Shown in pieces: positions 1-9,920 of a stretch of DNA of 64,000 nt. Source of the DNA: Leptospirales bacterium. Lineage in GTDB: Bacteria > Spirochaetota > Leptospiria > Leptospirales > Leptospiraceae. The position numbers and the translations under genes were made by a program. Below the pieces are notes generated by a model that was not told the DNA's origin, ran no database searches, and saw only the letters and a list, made by a program, of their open reading frames with translations. Position 1 is the first letter of the stretch; each line of letters opens with the position of its first letter. The DNA lies in contig JAAFIR010000016.1 in NCBI GenBank assembly GCA_013297885.1, positions 38,145-102,144 on the forward strand, read 5' to 3'.

Positions 1-448
1 TATTTTTGTTTCCCCAAATTTTTGGCCTCATGACAAAAGTAGTAAAATTGCAATTATGCCATGGGGAAAACAAATTGTAGAATTAGTTTTGGGTAAATAT
101 CGTTCTTGGACTCCGAGAACAGAAGAGATAAAAAAATATTGGACTTATCGTTATCCAGTTCAAGGTGTGATAACTTTGATGGGATTAGTTGATCTAGTTA
201 GCAATGTTGATGTTTCAAAAATTAAAACTCCACTTTTAATTTTCTATTCAACTAAAGACGATGTGATAGATCCTTTATTAGTTGAACAAAAATTTTCTAA
301 CTTCGGATCACCAAATAAAAAACTAGTTGCTGTTGATGATTCTGAAGATATCAATAATCATGTACTTGCTGGAAACATCATGTCTCCTTCTACCAATCAA
401 AAAGTTATTCATACTATGTTAGAATTCATAAATACAATTCAAAAATAA
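1..448 (+). CDS. alpha/beta hydrolase, C-terminal part (cut by window edge)
   Basis: The reading frame is open from the first base of the window (codons start at base 2), so the ATG at 56 is internal and the true start lies outside. The visible ~149 residues look like the end of a serine hydrolase of the alpha/beta fold. The stretch LLIFYSTKDDVIDP fits the strand and loop carrying the catalytic Asp, and NNHVLAG about 55 residues later fits the catalytic His. The nucleophile elbow would be upstream and is not visible. An esterase, lipase or S33 aminopeptidase-like role is possible, but the substrate cannot be told. The fold call is fairly safe; the exact family is not. Confidence 0.6.
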   Translation, partial: IFVSPNFWPHDKSSKIAIMPWGKQIVELVLGKYRSWTPRTEEIKKYWTYRYPVQGVITLMGLVDLVSNVDVSKIKTPLLIFYSTKDDVIDPLLVEQKFSNFGSPNKKLVAVDDSEDINNHVLAGNIMSPSTNQKVIHTMLEFINTIQK

Positions 449-545
449 TTTAATTTTTTTGTTTTCCACTTTAAGATATTAAAAAGCGAGTTGTGTTAGT
501 TACTAAGAGACAAAACCTAGCCTAGCTTGTTACTGCAAATCAAAA

Positions 546-720
546 GCGAAACGGGATTGAAGCAGAGGTCAAAAAAATTTTTCATAAATTTTTTTGACCG
601 AACTGAAAGCCCAGTTTTTGCCGAAAACAAAAAGTTTACAAACCCTTCAAGAATTTGTACTTAGTTTGTTCAAATACATAAAACTGTTTGTAGAAATAGT
701 TGATTTGCAAAAATTCGCCC
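546..720 (-). repeat. structured intergenic element, copy 1
   Basis: Read on the minus strand it starts GGGCGAATTTTTGC, has GCAAAAACTGGGCTTTCAG in the middle and ends CTTCAATCCCGTTTCGC. Arm 2 is a hairpin closed by GGTC/GACC with A- and T-runs (about 568-600). Arm 1 is closed by TTTTTGC/GCAAAAA around a ~85-base loop. This copy is not directly 3' of a minus-strand gene. It fills the middle of the 449-955 gap. The rest of that gap is AT-rich with no gene seen, apart from a 15-base sequence at 824-838 that recurs near 62290. Confidence 0.7.
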
Positions 721-955
721 AAGCCTTAAATAATTATACTAGCTTCAAAAAATAATGATATTCCAAAAAAGGGAACTAAATTTAGCAATCTTAATTGACA
801 AAAATTTATTATAAACCTGCTGGCAAAAGTAATTACCCATTACTTTGTTCAAAAACTTCATTTTTTTTCCAAAAATTTAAAAATCACTTGATAATTTTTT
901 TTTTCTTTTTTTCCTTGATAAAGCTTAGTCAAAGCATTAGGTATGGGAGTAATTT

Positions 956-2884
956 ATGGCTAATAATTTAGCAGAAGTTTACAAAGAAGCTAGTGAGAAG
1001 TTCGGTTCAAATCCAGCTTTTTTTCAAAAAAATGAAAGTAAAAAATACCAACCAATATCATATAAAGATTTATATGAAACAGGTAGGAATTTAAGCGAAG
1101 CCTTAATTGAACTTGGGGTTGAAGCAAGAGATAAAGTTGGTTTTATTGCGGACCATAAAATAGAATGGGCAATTGTTGATGCTGGTGTTTTAATGACTGG
1201 AGCTGCTGATGTTCCAAGAGGAACAGATGTAACAGATGCAGAAATGGAATACATTTTAAATCATGCAGAAGCAAAAGTTGTATTTTTAGAAAATGATAAA
1301 GTCTTAGAAAAATTTAATAAAATTAAATCTAAAATCCCTAACGCTAAAACAATTATCATTATGGATAAAAAATCTGAAGCAAAAGGTGTTTTAAAACTTT
1401 ATGATTTGATTGAAAAAGGTGCTGCACTTAGAGCTAAAGGTATAAACAAAGTTGATGCAAGAATTGCAGACATTAAACCAGATGATTTATTTACTTTGAT
1501 TTATACTTCAGGAACAACTGGTCAACCAAAAGGTGTGATGCTCATGCACTCAAACATGATTTATCAAGTTAAAGAAGTTTTACCTTTATTAAAAATTACA
1601 GCTAAAGATAGAGTACTTTCAATTTTACCAGTTTGGCATATTTTTGAAAGAGTATTTTTGTATGGTGCTGTAGCTTGTGGTGGTGCAACATATTTTACAA
1701 ATGTAAGAGATTTAAAATCTGATTTTGCTGAAGCAAAACCAACTTTTATGGCTTCTGCTCCAAGACTTTGGGAATCAATTTATTTAGGAATTTACAATAG
1801 ATTAAATGATCCAAAACAAACTCCACCTGCCAGAAAAGCAATTTTTAATATTTCTTATTTTTTCTCGAAACATTTTCATGCTGCTACTCGTTTCCTTGCA
1901 GGAAATGAAGTTGACTATGTTGGAAGAAATCCCATTGAATCTTTATTAAAAGGAATTTATTCGTTAGTTGTTGCTATATTAACTTTTATCCCATACAAGT
2001 TTTTTGATGCAATAGCTCTTTCAAAAATTCGTATGGCAACTGGTGGACATTTAAAAGCTACTTGTTCAGGTGGTGGTGCTTTACAAAAACATGTTGATGT
2101 TTTCTTTAACGATATAGGTTTAAAAGTTATCGAAGGTTATGGAATGACAGAAACTGCTCCAGTAATTTCTTGTAGAACTTTTGATCGTTTAATTCCAGGA
2201 TCAGTTGGTCCAATCGCACCAAATTGTGAAGTTCAAATTAGAGACTTAAGTGGTGGTTCTGTTCTTACTCATGTAAAAACTGACGGAACAATAACTGGCA
2301 AACGAGGTGCTAAAGGTGTTGTTCACATCAAAGGACCTCAAGTGATGAAAGGTTACTACAAAAATCCTGAAGCAACAAATAAAGCTCTTAAAGACGGTTG
2401 GATGGACACCGGGGACATTGGAATGATCAATTTCAAAGATGCATTAACTCTCACTGGTAGAGCAAAAGATACGGTTGTGTTACTAGGTGGCGAAAACGTA
2501 GAACCTGTTCCAATCGAAGACAAGCTTTCTCAATCAGATTATATTAGTCAAGTTATGGTAATTGGACAAGATCAAAAAAATCTTGGCGCAATCATCATTC
2601 CTGATTTTGATAAAGTAAAAGCTTGGGGAAAAGATAATGGTGTCTCTGAACAAGAGCCAGCAAAAATCATTGAAAACCCAAAAGTTAGAGATTTATTTAA
2701 AAAAGAAATTAAAGACTTAAATTCATCCAAAAATGGTTTTAAATCTTTTGAACAAGTTACACCTTTCTTTTTAATTACCAAACCTTTTGAAGTCGGTGAC
2801 GAATTGACAAATTTATTCAAATTAAAACGTCATATCATCACTGAAAAATACAAAGAACAAATCAAAAAAATCTACTCAGATTAA
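956..2884 (+). CDS. long-chain acyl-CoA ligase (AMP-forming)
   Basis: ANL-superfamily adenylating enzyme of 642 residues, the usual size for bacterial/eukaryotic-type long-chain fatty acid CoA ligases. It activates fatty acids with ATP to acyl-AMP and then acyl-CoA. The phosphate-binding loop [11 protein letters not shown] is at residues 183-193, GYGMTE at 394-399, the hinge-region TGDIGM near 485, and [17 protein letters not shown] just after. The ATG at 956 is preceded by GGGAG at 945-949. It stands alone between repeat elements 1 and 2. Family membership is clear; chain-length preference cannot be read, and acyl-ACP synthetase activity is an alternative. Confidence 0.93.
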   Translation: MANNLAEVYKEASEKFGSNPAFFQKNESKKYQPISYKDLYETGRNLSEALIELGVEARDKVGFIADHKIEWAIVDAGVLMTGAADVPRGTDVTDAEMEYILNHAEAKVVFLENDKVLEKFNKIKSKIPNAKTIIIMDKKSEAKGVLKLYDLIEKGAALRAKGINKVDARIADIKPDDLFTLIYTSGTTGQPKGVMLMHSNMIYQVKEVLPLLKITAKDRVLSILPVWHIFERVFLYGAVACGGATYFTNVRDLKSDFAEAKPTFMASAPRLWESIYLGIYNRLNDPKQTPPARKAIFNISYFFSKHFHAATRFLAGNEVDYVGRNPIESLLKGIYSLVVAILTFIPYKFFDAIALSKIRMATGGHLKATCSGGGALQKHVDVFFNDIGLKVIEGYGMTETAPVISCRTFDRLIPGSVGPIAPNCEVQIRDLSGGSVLTHVKTDGTITGKRGAKGVVHIKGPQVMKGYYKNPEATNKALKDGWMDTGDIGMINFKDALTLTGRAKDTVVLLGGENVEPVPIEDKLSQSDYISQVMVIGQDQKNLGAIIIPDFDKVKAWGKDNGVSEQEPAKIIENPKVRDLFKKEIKDLNSSKNGFKSFEQVTPFFLITKPFEVGDELTNLFKLKRHIITEKYKEQIKKIYSD

Positions 2885-2900
2885 TTGATTTTGTTTTTTG

Positions 2901-2998
2901 GGGCGAATTTTTGCTAAAGCAAAAACCGTGCTTTTCGCTACTTCTGAATCCTCGGATTAAAATCCGAGGCTATTCAGAAACGCTTCAATCACTTTCGC
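2901..2998 (+). repeat. structured intergenic element, copy 2 (compact form)
   Basis: The shortest complete copy and the clearest model. GGGCGAA is followed by arm 1 (TTTTTGCT aa AGCAAAAA), the centre CCGTGCTTTTCGCTACTT, arm 2 (CTGAAT, CCTCGGATT aa AATCCGAGG, ct, ATTCAG) and the end ACGCTTCAATCACTTTCGC. It begins 16 bases after the stop of the acyl-CoA ligase gene and has the same orientation. It fills most of the gap before the helicase gene. Confidence 0.8.
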
Positions 2999-3065
2999 AC
3001 TATATTTCCAAAAACAAATTTTTTCGCACACTTAAAAATATTTTTTTAAATCGTAAAATCCAAAC

Positions 3066-5072
3066 TTGAAATTAAATCCAGAACAAGACAAAGCAGTAAA
3101 ACATTTTGAAGGACCAATGCTTATTTTTGCTGGAGCTGGTTCGGGCAAGACAAGAGTTATTACTAATAGAATTATACATTTAATCAAAAATAAAAATATT
3201 GAACCTTCAAAAATTGTAGCTCTTTCATTTACAAATAAAAGTTCAAAAGAGCTTCGAGAAAGAGTGAGAAAAATGATTCCGTCAAAAGAAACAAAAGGAC
3301 TTATACTTTCCACATTTCATTCTCTTGGTTTAAATTTTTTAAAAAAACATATTGAGTTATTAGGATATCATTTGAATTTTTTACTTCAAACACCATCTGA
3401 TACTGAAGGAATAATTTTAGATTTATTAAAATCAAAAAAAATTGACACAGAAGAAATTCAAATTCCTTTAATTCAATCCAATATTTCAAAAGTCAAAAAT
3501 ATTGGACAAGAATATTTTGATATTATGCAAAGTTCAGATAATATTCATTTTCTAAGTACTGTTGAAATTTATGAAGACTATAATAAAGTGATGAAGTCAA
3601 TGAATTCAATCGATTTTGATGATTTGATTTTATTGCCTATAAAAATTTTAAGAGAAAATGAAGAAGTAAAAAAGTCATACCATAAAAAATTTAATTTTTT
3701 TATGGTCGATGAATTCCAAGACACAAATAAAACACAGTATGAACTCATAAAGTTATTAATTAATAAAAACAATAATTTATGTGTGGTTGGAGACGATGAC
3801 CAAAGTATATACGGATTTAGAGGTTCTGATGTTAGTCTGATTTTAAATTTTGAAAAAGATTTTAAAAATGCAGAAACAATTAGGCTTCTACAAAATTACC
3901 GATCAAATGATAAAATTTTAAATGCAGCGAACTCAGTAATCAAAAATAATTCTGGACGAAAAGAAAAAACTCTGTGGACTGAAATTATTTCTGATGAACT
4001 TCCTAAATATGTAGAAAGATTAGATGAAAAAGATGAAGCAATCTTTTTGGCTGATGAAATTGAATATGAAATGAAAAAAAATCATATTGAAGGAAGTCAA
4101 ATTTCAGTTTTATTCAGAACCAATTACCAATCTAGACCAATTGAAGAGGAGCTTCGCATCAGAGGAATTCCCTACAAGTTAATTGGTGCATATAATTTTT
4201 TTGATAGAAAAGAAGTAAAAGATTTAATTGCTTATATCAGAGTTGTAGCAAATCATAACGACGAATTAGCACTACTCAGAATATTAAATTATCCAAAAAG
4301 AGGAATTGGACAAACATCCATTTCTAAAATTGGGGAAAAATCTTTTGAAAAGGAAATCCCAGTTTTTCAAGTTTTAGAAAATCTTTGTCATGAACAGGGA
4401 TATATTCTAGATATAAAAAAAAATACTGCTTCAAAAATTTATGAATTTTTAGAGTTAATTCAAAAATATAGAACTGAATTTTTTGGCTCAAATAAATTAA
4501 CTGAAACATTAAAAAAATTCATAAAAGACATCGGGTTTGAAAAAGAATTTTCTTTAGAAGAATCAAATGAAAAAGTAATTAAAGCTAGAATGTTAAATTT
4601 ATCCGAATTTATAAACATGATGTATTATTTTGAATCTGAATGGGACGAAAAACAAAAACCAACTTTATTCGATTTTTTACAAAGACTTTCAGTATTAACT
4701 TTAGATGAAGAACCTGAAAAAAAAGAAAGAGATGAACGAGTTCAATTAATGACAATGCATCTTTCTAAAGGTTTAGAATTTGATGTAGTATTTTTAATTG
4801 GACTAGAGGAAGGAATTATTCCAAGTAGCAGAACAATTGATGAATCAAATATTGTAGATGAAGAAAGAAGATTATTTTATGTCGGCATGACCAGAGCAAA
4901 AAAAAGATTAGTTTTAACACGTGCAAAAGAAAGAAGAAAATATGGGGAAATGTATTCAACAGAATCCAGTAGATTTATTTCCGAAATTTCAAAAGAATAT
5001 TTAAATGATTTAAATATTCAAAGTCCTGATTCTGAATTTGATTTTTTAAAATCACTTGAGAGTTTAAAATGA
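3066..5072 (+). CDS. UvrD/PcrA/Rep-family superfamily 1 DNA helicase
   Basis: A 668-residue SF1A 3'-5' helicase acting in repair and replication restart. Motifs run in order: Walker A GAGSGKT (residues 23-29), DEFQDT (215-220), VVGDDDQSIYGFRGSD, LLQNYRS, MTMHLSKGLEFDVVFLIGLE and EERRLFYVGMTRAKKRL. The start is TTG at 3066, giving the typical MKLNPEQDKAV amino end; no strong Shine-Dalgarno sequence is visible. The stop overlaps the next start by 4 bases (ATGA), so both are probably co-transcribed. Slightly shorter than PcrA or UvrD (about 720), it lacks their long C-terminal tail and is closer in length to Rep. Confidence 0.93.
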   Translation: MKLNPEQDKAVKHFEGPMLIFAGAGSGKTRVITNRIIHLIKNKNIEPSKIVALSFTNKSSKELRERVRKMIPSKETKGLILSTFHSLGLNFLKKHIELLGYHLNFLLQTPSDTEGIILDLLKSKKIDTEEIQIPLIQSNISKVKNIGQEYFDIMQSSDNIHFLSTVEIYEDYNKVMKSMNSIDFDDLILLPIKILRENEEVKKSYHKKFNFFMVDEFQDTNKTQYELIKLLINKNNNLCVVGDDDQSIYGFRGSDVSLILNFEKDFKNAETIRLLQNYRSNDKILNAANSVIKNNSGRKEKTLWTEIISDELPKYVERLDEKDEAIFLADEIEYEMKKNHIEGSQISVLFRTNYQSRPIEEELRIRGIPYKLIGAYNFFDRKEVKDLIAYIRVVANHNDELALLRILNYPKRGIGQTSISKIGEKSFEKEIPVFQVLENLCHEQGYILDIKKNTASKIYEFLELIQKYRTEFFGSNKLTETLKKFIKDIGFEKEFSLEESNEKVIKARMLNLSEFINMMYYFESEWDEKQKPTLFDFLQRLSVLTLDEEPEKKERDERVQLMTMHLSKGLEFDVVFLIGLEEGIIPSSRTIDESNIVDEERRLFYVGMTRAKKRLVLTRAKERRKYGEMYSTESSRFISEISKEYLNDLNIQSPDSEFDFLKSLESLK

Positions 5073-7255
5073 AAAAATTTAGTTTCAAAAATAAAGATGT
5101 TTTATTTTTTTTACAGACAAATTTAAAAAAATTAGAATTTTTAAAATCAAAAAGAATCTTAATCACTTTTTTAAGTATTTTATTCATTTTAATAAGTTTA
5201 ATTATTTCAAAAAAAATCTTTGAGACAAATTTTAAAGAAAAAATAAATTTATTTCAATTAAAAAATTCTTATATCAAAGATATCAAACTTAATTTTAATA
5301 AAGCTGCTGAAATCGGAATTTCAAATTATTCAATTTTTAATGGAATAATTTTTGAGGACATTAAAATTTCTACTGAAGAAGATTTCTCAAATAATAAAAT
5401 ATTTTTTTCCTCTGAAAGAATGGACATTCAAGTAGAAAACAGAAATGAATTAAAAACTATAAAAAAAATTATTTTTTATAACTCTAAGTTAAAAATCAAT
5501 TTTTCAAATACTGAAAACGAAAAATTTTTAAAATATATTTTTGATTTAAATCCTTTGGAGGTTGAATTTCAAAATTTTGAAATTAAATTATTTAAAGATG
5601 AAAAAGAGTATTTTAAAACTTCTGAAAATTTTAGTTTAAAAATGAATAGAGAAAATTCTCAATATAGTTGGATAATGAATGATTCAAAATTTTTTCTAAA
5701 TACTTTTTCAGGAGAAGGAAAAATTTCGAAACTCGAAAATGAAATTTTTTCAATTGGAAAATTTAATTTAAATCAATTTAAAATTATTAATTTATCTGGT
5801 TTTTTTAATGAACTTACGAATTTAAATCCAGAAAATGGTGATTTAAATGGTGTTATAGATTTTCAAATTTCACCAACTGAAACTAAACTTGATGGAAATG
5901 TAAATATATTAGATTTTAAAGGGGAATTATTCCAATTTAATAATATTGGTTCAAAAGAATTTAACTTAAACTCAAAATTTTCTTACTATAAAGAACAAAT
6001 AGGTAAAAATTTTGAATCTTATTTTAAAAAAACCCTATCAAATCCTGATTTTGTTTTAGATCAATTAGAAACAATTTCAGAATCAAATTTGAAAAAAATA
6101 AAGATTAATTTTAGAATTGATGATTTAAAAAATTTAACTTCGAAATTAAATTTAGAAAATCGTTTAAATGTATCTGGAAAAATTGATCTAAAAGTTGAGT
6201 TTGTAGAAACAGGTAAACTAAATGATTATTATTTAGTAAATGGACTAGGTGAAGTAAAAAATTTTTATTTAGAAAGTTTTTCACCGAAATTAAAAATATC
6301 AGACTTTAATATGGATTTTTTTTGGAATAATGAAAAATTGAATATGAATAGTATTGGAAAACTGTTTAACAAAAATTTAGAATTTAATTTAATTTCTGAT
6401 CTAAAATTTCAAAAGAATTCTGATACTAAAAAAATTTTTATTTCCTCAACTTCAAAATTTGATTTAAAATATTCAAAACTTATTTTAGAGGATTTTTATT
6501 CAATCTCTGAATCAATTTATAATTATATTTATGATGATATTAAAGAAAGACAAGAAAAAATGCTTCCAGAATCTTATTTAGTTTTAGATCCTTTTTATAA
6601 ATTTTTAGTTGAAAATGCCAAATTAATTTCAAAAATTGAAATTTCTGAAATTGAAAAAAATGAATTAAATGTAAATTATGGAAAATTTTTTTTAGACTCA
6701 AAATTAGAAAATGGAATTGCTAATATAAATTTTTTAAAATCTGAAAAAGAAGCAAACTTTGGCTTTAAAAGTACAATTTATATTGATAGAAAAATTCCAA
6801 CTGTTGATTTTAGACTAGAAATAGAAAATCTTTTTTTAAATCATAAATTGTTTGAGTTTTGTGATTCAATTTTTTATACAGATTTTTTAAATTTTCAATT
6901 TACATTTACTTCAGCTGGAAATAATTTTTCAGATTTTTATGCAAATAAATCAATTGCTGGTATATTTGAAGCAAACTCATCAGTATTTATCAAAAATGAT
7001 AATTATTCCGATAAAATTTCTATAATGGAAAATTTAAAATCTCAAAAAAATCTTTCATTAAAATTTGCGTTTAGTGGTTATTCACAGGATTTGTATATTA
7101 ATAACTTAAACTTAAATTCTGATGAATTACAAATTTTTGGTAATTCTTTAACTCTTAGAGGTGAACAAGGTTATAATTTTTCTGGTCAAGTTAAGAATAA
7201 ACCGTTCAATTTAAATTTTTTTAAAAAAGGTGATCAATGTTACAAAAAAAAATAA
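5069..7255 (+). CDS. membrane-anchored AsmA/TamB-like envelope protein
   Basis: A 728-residue protein with one transmembrane segment near residues 30-47 and a long periplasmic part rich in alternating polar and hydrophobic residues (Lys/Asn/Phe/Ile). This fits the repetitive beta structure of AsmA-type lipid-transport proteins. Stretches such as LNGVIDFQISPTETKLDGNV and the C-terminal LRGEQGYNFSGQVKNK resemble the strand-turn units of that family. It overlaps the helicase gene by 4 bases and the next lipoprotein by 19. The amino-acid composition is extremely AT-driven, so similarity is hard to judge by eye. The AsmA assignment is tentative; a large anchored periplasmic protein is secure. Confidence 0.45.
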   Translation: MKKFSFKNKDVLFFLQTNLKKLEFLKSKRILITFLSILFILISLIISKKIFETNFKEKINLFQLKNSYIKDIKLNFNKAAEIGISNYSIFNGIIFEDIKISTEEDFSNNKIFFSSERMDIQVENRNELKTIKKIIFYNSKLKINFSNTENEKFLKYIFDLNPLEVEFQNFEIKLFKDEKEYFKTSENFSLKMNRENSQYSWIMNDSKFFLNTFSGEGKISKLENEIFSIGKFNLNQFKIINLSGFFNELTNLNPENGDLNGVIDFQISPTETKLDGNVNILDFKGELFQFNNIGSKEFNLNSKFSYYKEQIGKNFESYFKKTLSNPDFVLDQLETISESNLKKIKINFRIDDLKNLTSKLNLENRLNVSGKIDLKVEFVETGKLNDYYLVNGLGEVKNFYLESFSPKLKISDFNMDFFWNNEKLNMNSIGKLFNKNLEFNLISDLKFQKNSDTKKIFISSTSKFDLKYSKLILEDFYSISESIYNYIYDDIKERQEKMLPESYLVLDPFYKFLVENAKLISKIEISEIEKNELNVNYGKFFLDSKLENGIANINFLKSEKEANFGFKSTIYIDRKIPTVDFRLEIENLFLNHKLFEFCDSIFYTDFLNFQFTFTSAGNNFSDFYANKSIAGIFEANSSVFIKNDNYSDKISIMENLKSQKNLSLKFAFSGYSQDLYINNLNLNSDELQIFGNSLTLRGEQGYNFSGQVKNKPFNLNFFKKGDQCYKKK

Positions 7256-7614
7256 TCCTATTTTCAATTATTCTCATGTTTTTCTGTAAAGATAATTCAA
7301 AAAATGAAATTTTATTTCAAAAATTTGATACTTCTAAATTTGACGGAATGAAATGGAAAATTCTTCCCTCAAATAATGAATATATTAGTTTTGAAAAAGA
7401 TAAAACTTTTCATTTAAAGGAAAATCAAAAAATTCTGCTTTATGTTTGTGAAGACAATAGAGGCTTAAGATTTCAGGTTCATGAATATGATACAACTCCA
7501 CTTGGATATTTCTTATTTATTGAAAAATCACAATCTTCTTGGGGTGGAGTATTTGATGATAAAGTTGTGAGATTAGAACTACTCACCGAGATTCGTAAAT
7601 CAATTCTAGAATAG
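7237..7614 (+). CDS. small lipoprotein of unknown function
   Basis: 125 residues beginning MLQKKIILFSIILMFFC, a short signal peptide with a lipobox ending at Cys17, so a lipoprotein is expected. The mature part (~108 residues) has no motif I recognise. It overlaps the preceding envelope-protein gene by 19 bases, which suggests translational coupling. Its 3' end runs 32 bases into the convergent lpxB gene. The association with an AsmA-like protein hints at an envelope role, but this is only context. Confidence 0.6.
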   Translation: MLQKKIILFSIILMFFCKDNSKNEILFQKFDTSKFDGMKWKILPSNNEYISFEKDKTFHLKENQKILLYVCEDNRGLRFQVHEYDTTPLGYFLFIEKSQSSWGGVFDDKVVRLELLTEIRKSILE

Positions 7615-8737
7615 TTTCTGATGCTTTTTTGCTAGCATTTTTTCCTAAACTTTTTTTTACTTTAGAAAGATTATTTTTCATTTCTGAATAATAATCTTTA
7701 TCAGTAAAAAGTCTTAAAACTTCTTTAGAAATATTTTCTTTATTACAGTTGGATTGAATCAATTCTTTACAAATTTCTTTTTCAGATAAAATATTAACTA
7801 GACCGACATATTCAGTTAATACCATAGCTTTTCCAATTAAATAAGAAATTGTGCTTAATTGATAAATGATAACCATTGGTTTTTCAAAATAGGCGACTTC
7901 TAAAGTGGCAGTACCTGAAGCTACAATTACTACATCTGAATTTTGTATACATCTTGCTGTTTTATCAAAATAATAATCAATTTTTAAATCATTGTAATTT
8001 TCTAAAATCGAAAAAATATAACTCTCTTCACTTGAATTAATATTAGGAAGAAAAAGTTCCAATTCCTCATTTGTCTTTTGTTTTATAATTCTTAATGAAT
8101 CCAAAATAGGTATTAATAATCTTCTGATTTCACCTTTCCTAGATCCTGGCATAATACATATTTTTCTTTTATTTTTTGAAGTTTTAAAATCTTTTTCAAT
8201 TTTTAACTTTTCTTCCATTCTATCTGAAAGAGGGTGACCAACAAATCTAGAATTAATATTGTATTTATCATAAATTTTTTTTTCAAATGGAAATAATAAC
8301 AAAATCAAATCAACCAATTTTTGAATTTTAAAAATTCTTTTAAATCTCCAAGCCCAAATTTGTGGTGAAACATAAAATATAATTTTAATATTTTGTTCTT
8401 TTAATTTTTCAGCTAAATACAAATTAAAACCTGGATAATCGATTAAAATTGCATATTTAATATTTTTTAGTTTTGCTTCATCAACTAAAGATTTAGCAAT
8501 TTTTTTTAGTGGAAAATATTTAGTAAGTATACCAGTGAAACCAATTACAGAAAGACTTTCCATTTCAAATTTAGAAACCATTCCTTGTTTCTTCATTTCT
8601 TTTCCACCAATTCCAAAAAATTGAAATTCTTTTGGTAAACTCCGCATTAAATCTGCACCGAGTAAATCACCTGAATGTTCACCAGCTATTATTAAAATCT
8701 CTTCAGATATTTTTTTTTTCTTTTTTATAGATACCAT
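7583..8737 (-). CDS. lpxB: lipid-A-disaccharide synthase
   Basis: A 384-residue GT19 glycosyltransferase that joins UDP-2,3-diacylglucosamine and lipid X (2,3-diacylglucosamine 1-phosphate) into the lipid A disaccharide at the inner membrane. Recognised by GEHSGD at residues 19-24, FFGIGGKEMKKQG, the SLSVIGFTGIL region, WAWRFKRIFKI, and GSRKGEIRRL in the nucleotide-binding half. Length matches the family. Its start lies 35 bases inside the 3' end of lpxI, so lpxI and lpxB form one unit and supply consecutive steps of lipid A synthesis. The stop region overlaps the convergent lipoprotein gene by 32 bases. Confidence 0.95.
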   Translation of the reverse strand: MVSIKKKKKISEEILIIAGEHSGDLLGADLMRSLPKEFQFFGIGGKEMKKQGMVSKFEMESLSVIGFTGILTKYFPLKKIAKSLVDEAKLKNIKYAILIDYPGFNLYLAEKLKEQNIKIIFYVSPQIWAWRFKRIFKIQKLVDLILLLFPFEKKIYDKYNINSRFVGHPLSDRMEEKLKIEKDFKTSKNKRKICIMPGSRKGEIRRLLIPILDSLRIIKQKTNEELELFLPNINSSEESYIFSILENYNDLKIDYYFDKTARCIQNSDVVIVASGTATLEVAYFEKPMVIIYQLSTISYLIGKAMVLTEYVGLVNILSEKEICKELIQSNCNKENISKEVLRLFTDKDYYSEMKNNLSKVKKSLGKNASKKASETILELIYESR

Positions 8738-9548
8738 ATTCTTCTTTATTAAAACTTATAAAGTTAATTTTGTATTCATTTGCTTTATAAATAAATTCTT
8801 TTGGATTTATTACAATTGTTTCACCTGAGCGAATTGCAATTGTATCAAGTTTAAACTCTTTCATTGTCTCAAGCGTTTTTATACCTATAGTGGGTAAATC
8901 AAATCTATAATCTTGATTTGACTTTGTGCTTTTGCAAACTACTCCTCCTTTAGATTTCGAATATTGTCCACCTCTTTTAATTGCTTCATCAGTCCCTTCA
9001 ATTGCTTCTAAAGCCAGAACCATTTTGTTAGTTACAATCACTGTTTGTCCAATATCCAATGTAGCCAATTCTTTTGCTAACTTCATCCCATAAACTATAT
9101 CTTCAAATTTTTCTTTGGAAAGTTTTGAAGATGTATATTTTCCTTCAGTTAAAAATAACGAATTCAAATAAGTTTTCTGAGAAATAATTTCAATTCCTTC
9201 TTTTAAAAATTCTCCCGAAGCAGTAGAAAAAAAAGAATAATCGTTTTTGTTGATCATTTTTGCAATTAATGTAATTGCTTTTAAATCATACCGAAAAGTT
9301 TTTAGTATGATATCCTTATTCACTTTACCTAAAAGCAAAAGTCTATTTACATTATTTATTTTACAAGTCTTAATAACTTTTCCTATTTGAGTTATATAAA
9401 CCGGTATTGTTCTACTTTTAAATTCACCTTCATAAAACTCTGATTCATTTATTGATAGAAATATTGGATCTTCATTATTTGCAATAGCTTCTTTCATTGC
9501 AATATGTGGAAGTTCACCAGCTCCAGCTAATATAGCTAAACGACCCAT
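8703..9548 (-). CDS. lpxI: UDP-2,3-diacylglucosamine pyrophosphatase, LpxI type
   Basis: 281 residues, starting MGRLAILAGAGELPHIAMKE, the characteristic amino end of the LpxI (DUF1009) family. This enzyme hydrolyses UDP-2,3-diacylglucosamine to lipid X and replaces LpxH in bacteria that lack it. The C-terminal signature IGIKTLETMKEFKLDTIAIR and SGETIVINP are also present. It follows the FmdB gene with no spacer and overlaps lpxB by 35 bases. In this position it provides the substrate used by LpxB. The family call is confident from the ends of the protein and the gene pairing. Confidence 0.93.
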   Translation of the reverse strand: MGRLAILAGAGELPHIAMKEAIANNEDPIFLSINESEFYEGEFKSRTIPVYITQIGKVIKTCKINNVNRLLLLGKVNKDIILKTFRYDLKAITLIAKMINKNDYSFFSTASGEFLKEGIEIISQKTYLNSLFLTEGKYTSSKLSKEKFEDIVYGMKLAKELATLDIGQTVIVTNKMVLALEAIEGTDEAIKRGGQYSKSKGGVVCKSTKSNQDYRFDLPTIGIKTLETMKEFKLDTIAIRSGETIVINPKEFIYKANEYKINFISFNKEEYGIYKKEKKNI

Positions 9549-9836
9549 TTAAGATTTGTTGGTCGGTGTTGTTGAACTACTCGAGCTAGTGCTATTTTGG
9601 CTAGAACTATTATTTGAACTTGTTTCAGTTTTAGAACTTGAATCTGAAGAAGATTTTTTATAATCTGTTACATAAAATCCACTTCCTTTAAAAATAATCC
9701 CACTACCACCTGAAATCATTCGACTCACTGAACCTTTTTTTTCACAAAGACACTCTTTTAGATGTTCAGCACTCATTGGTTGAAAGTATTCAAATACTTT
9801 ATCACATTCATTACATTTATAATCATATGTAGGCAT
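9549..9836 (-). CDS. FmdB-type zinc ribbon protein with Ser-rich tail
   Basis: A 95-residue protein starting MPTYDYKCNECDKVFEYFQ. The zinc ribbon uses C8/C11 and C29/C31, followed by the family's GSGFYVTDYK segment. The last ~35 residues are almost all Ser, Thr, Asn and Lys (low complexity, probably disordered), as in many FmdB-like proteins. These are putative regulatory proteins whose role is not settled. The gene is directly upstream of lpxI with zero intergenic bases, so it is the first gene of the FmdB-lpxI-lpxB unit. Confidence 0.85.
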   Translation of the reverse strand: MPTYDYKCNECDKVFEYFQPMSAEHLKECLCEKKGSVSRMISGGSGIIFKGSGFYVTDYKKSSSDSSSKTETSSNNSSSQNSTSSSSSTTPTNKS

Positions 9837-9920
9837 AGTTCTATTTTTTTTTAATCATGTAAAAATTTCAAGACATTTTAATCATTGACTAAATTGAGAA
9901 TTGAAATAATTTAAAAAATA

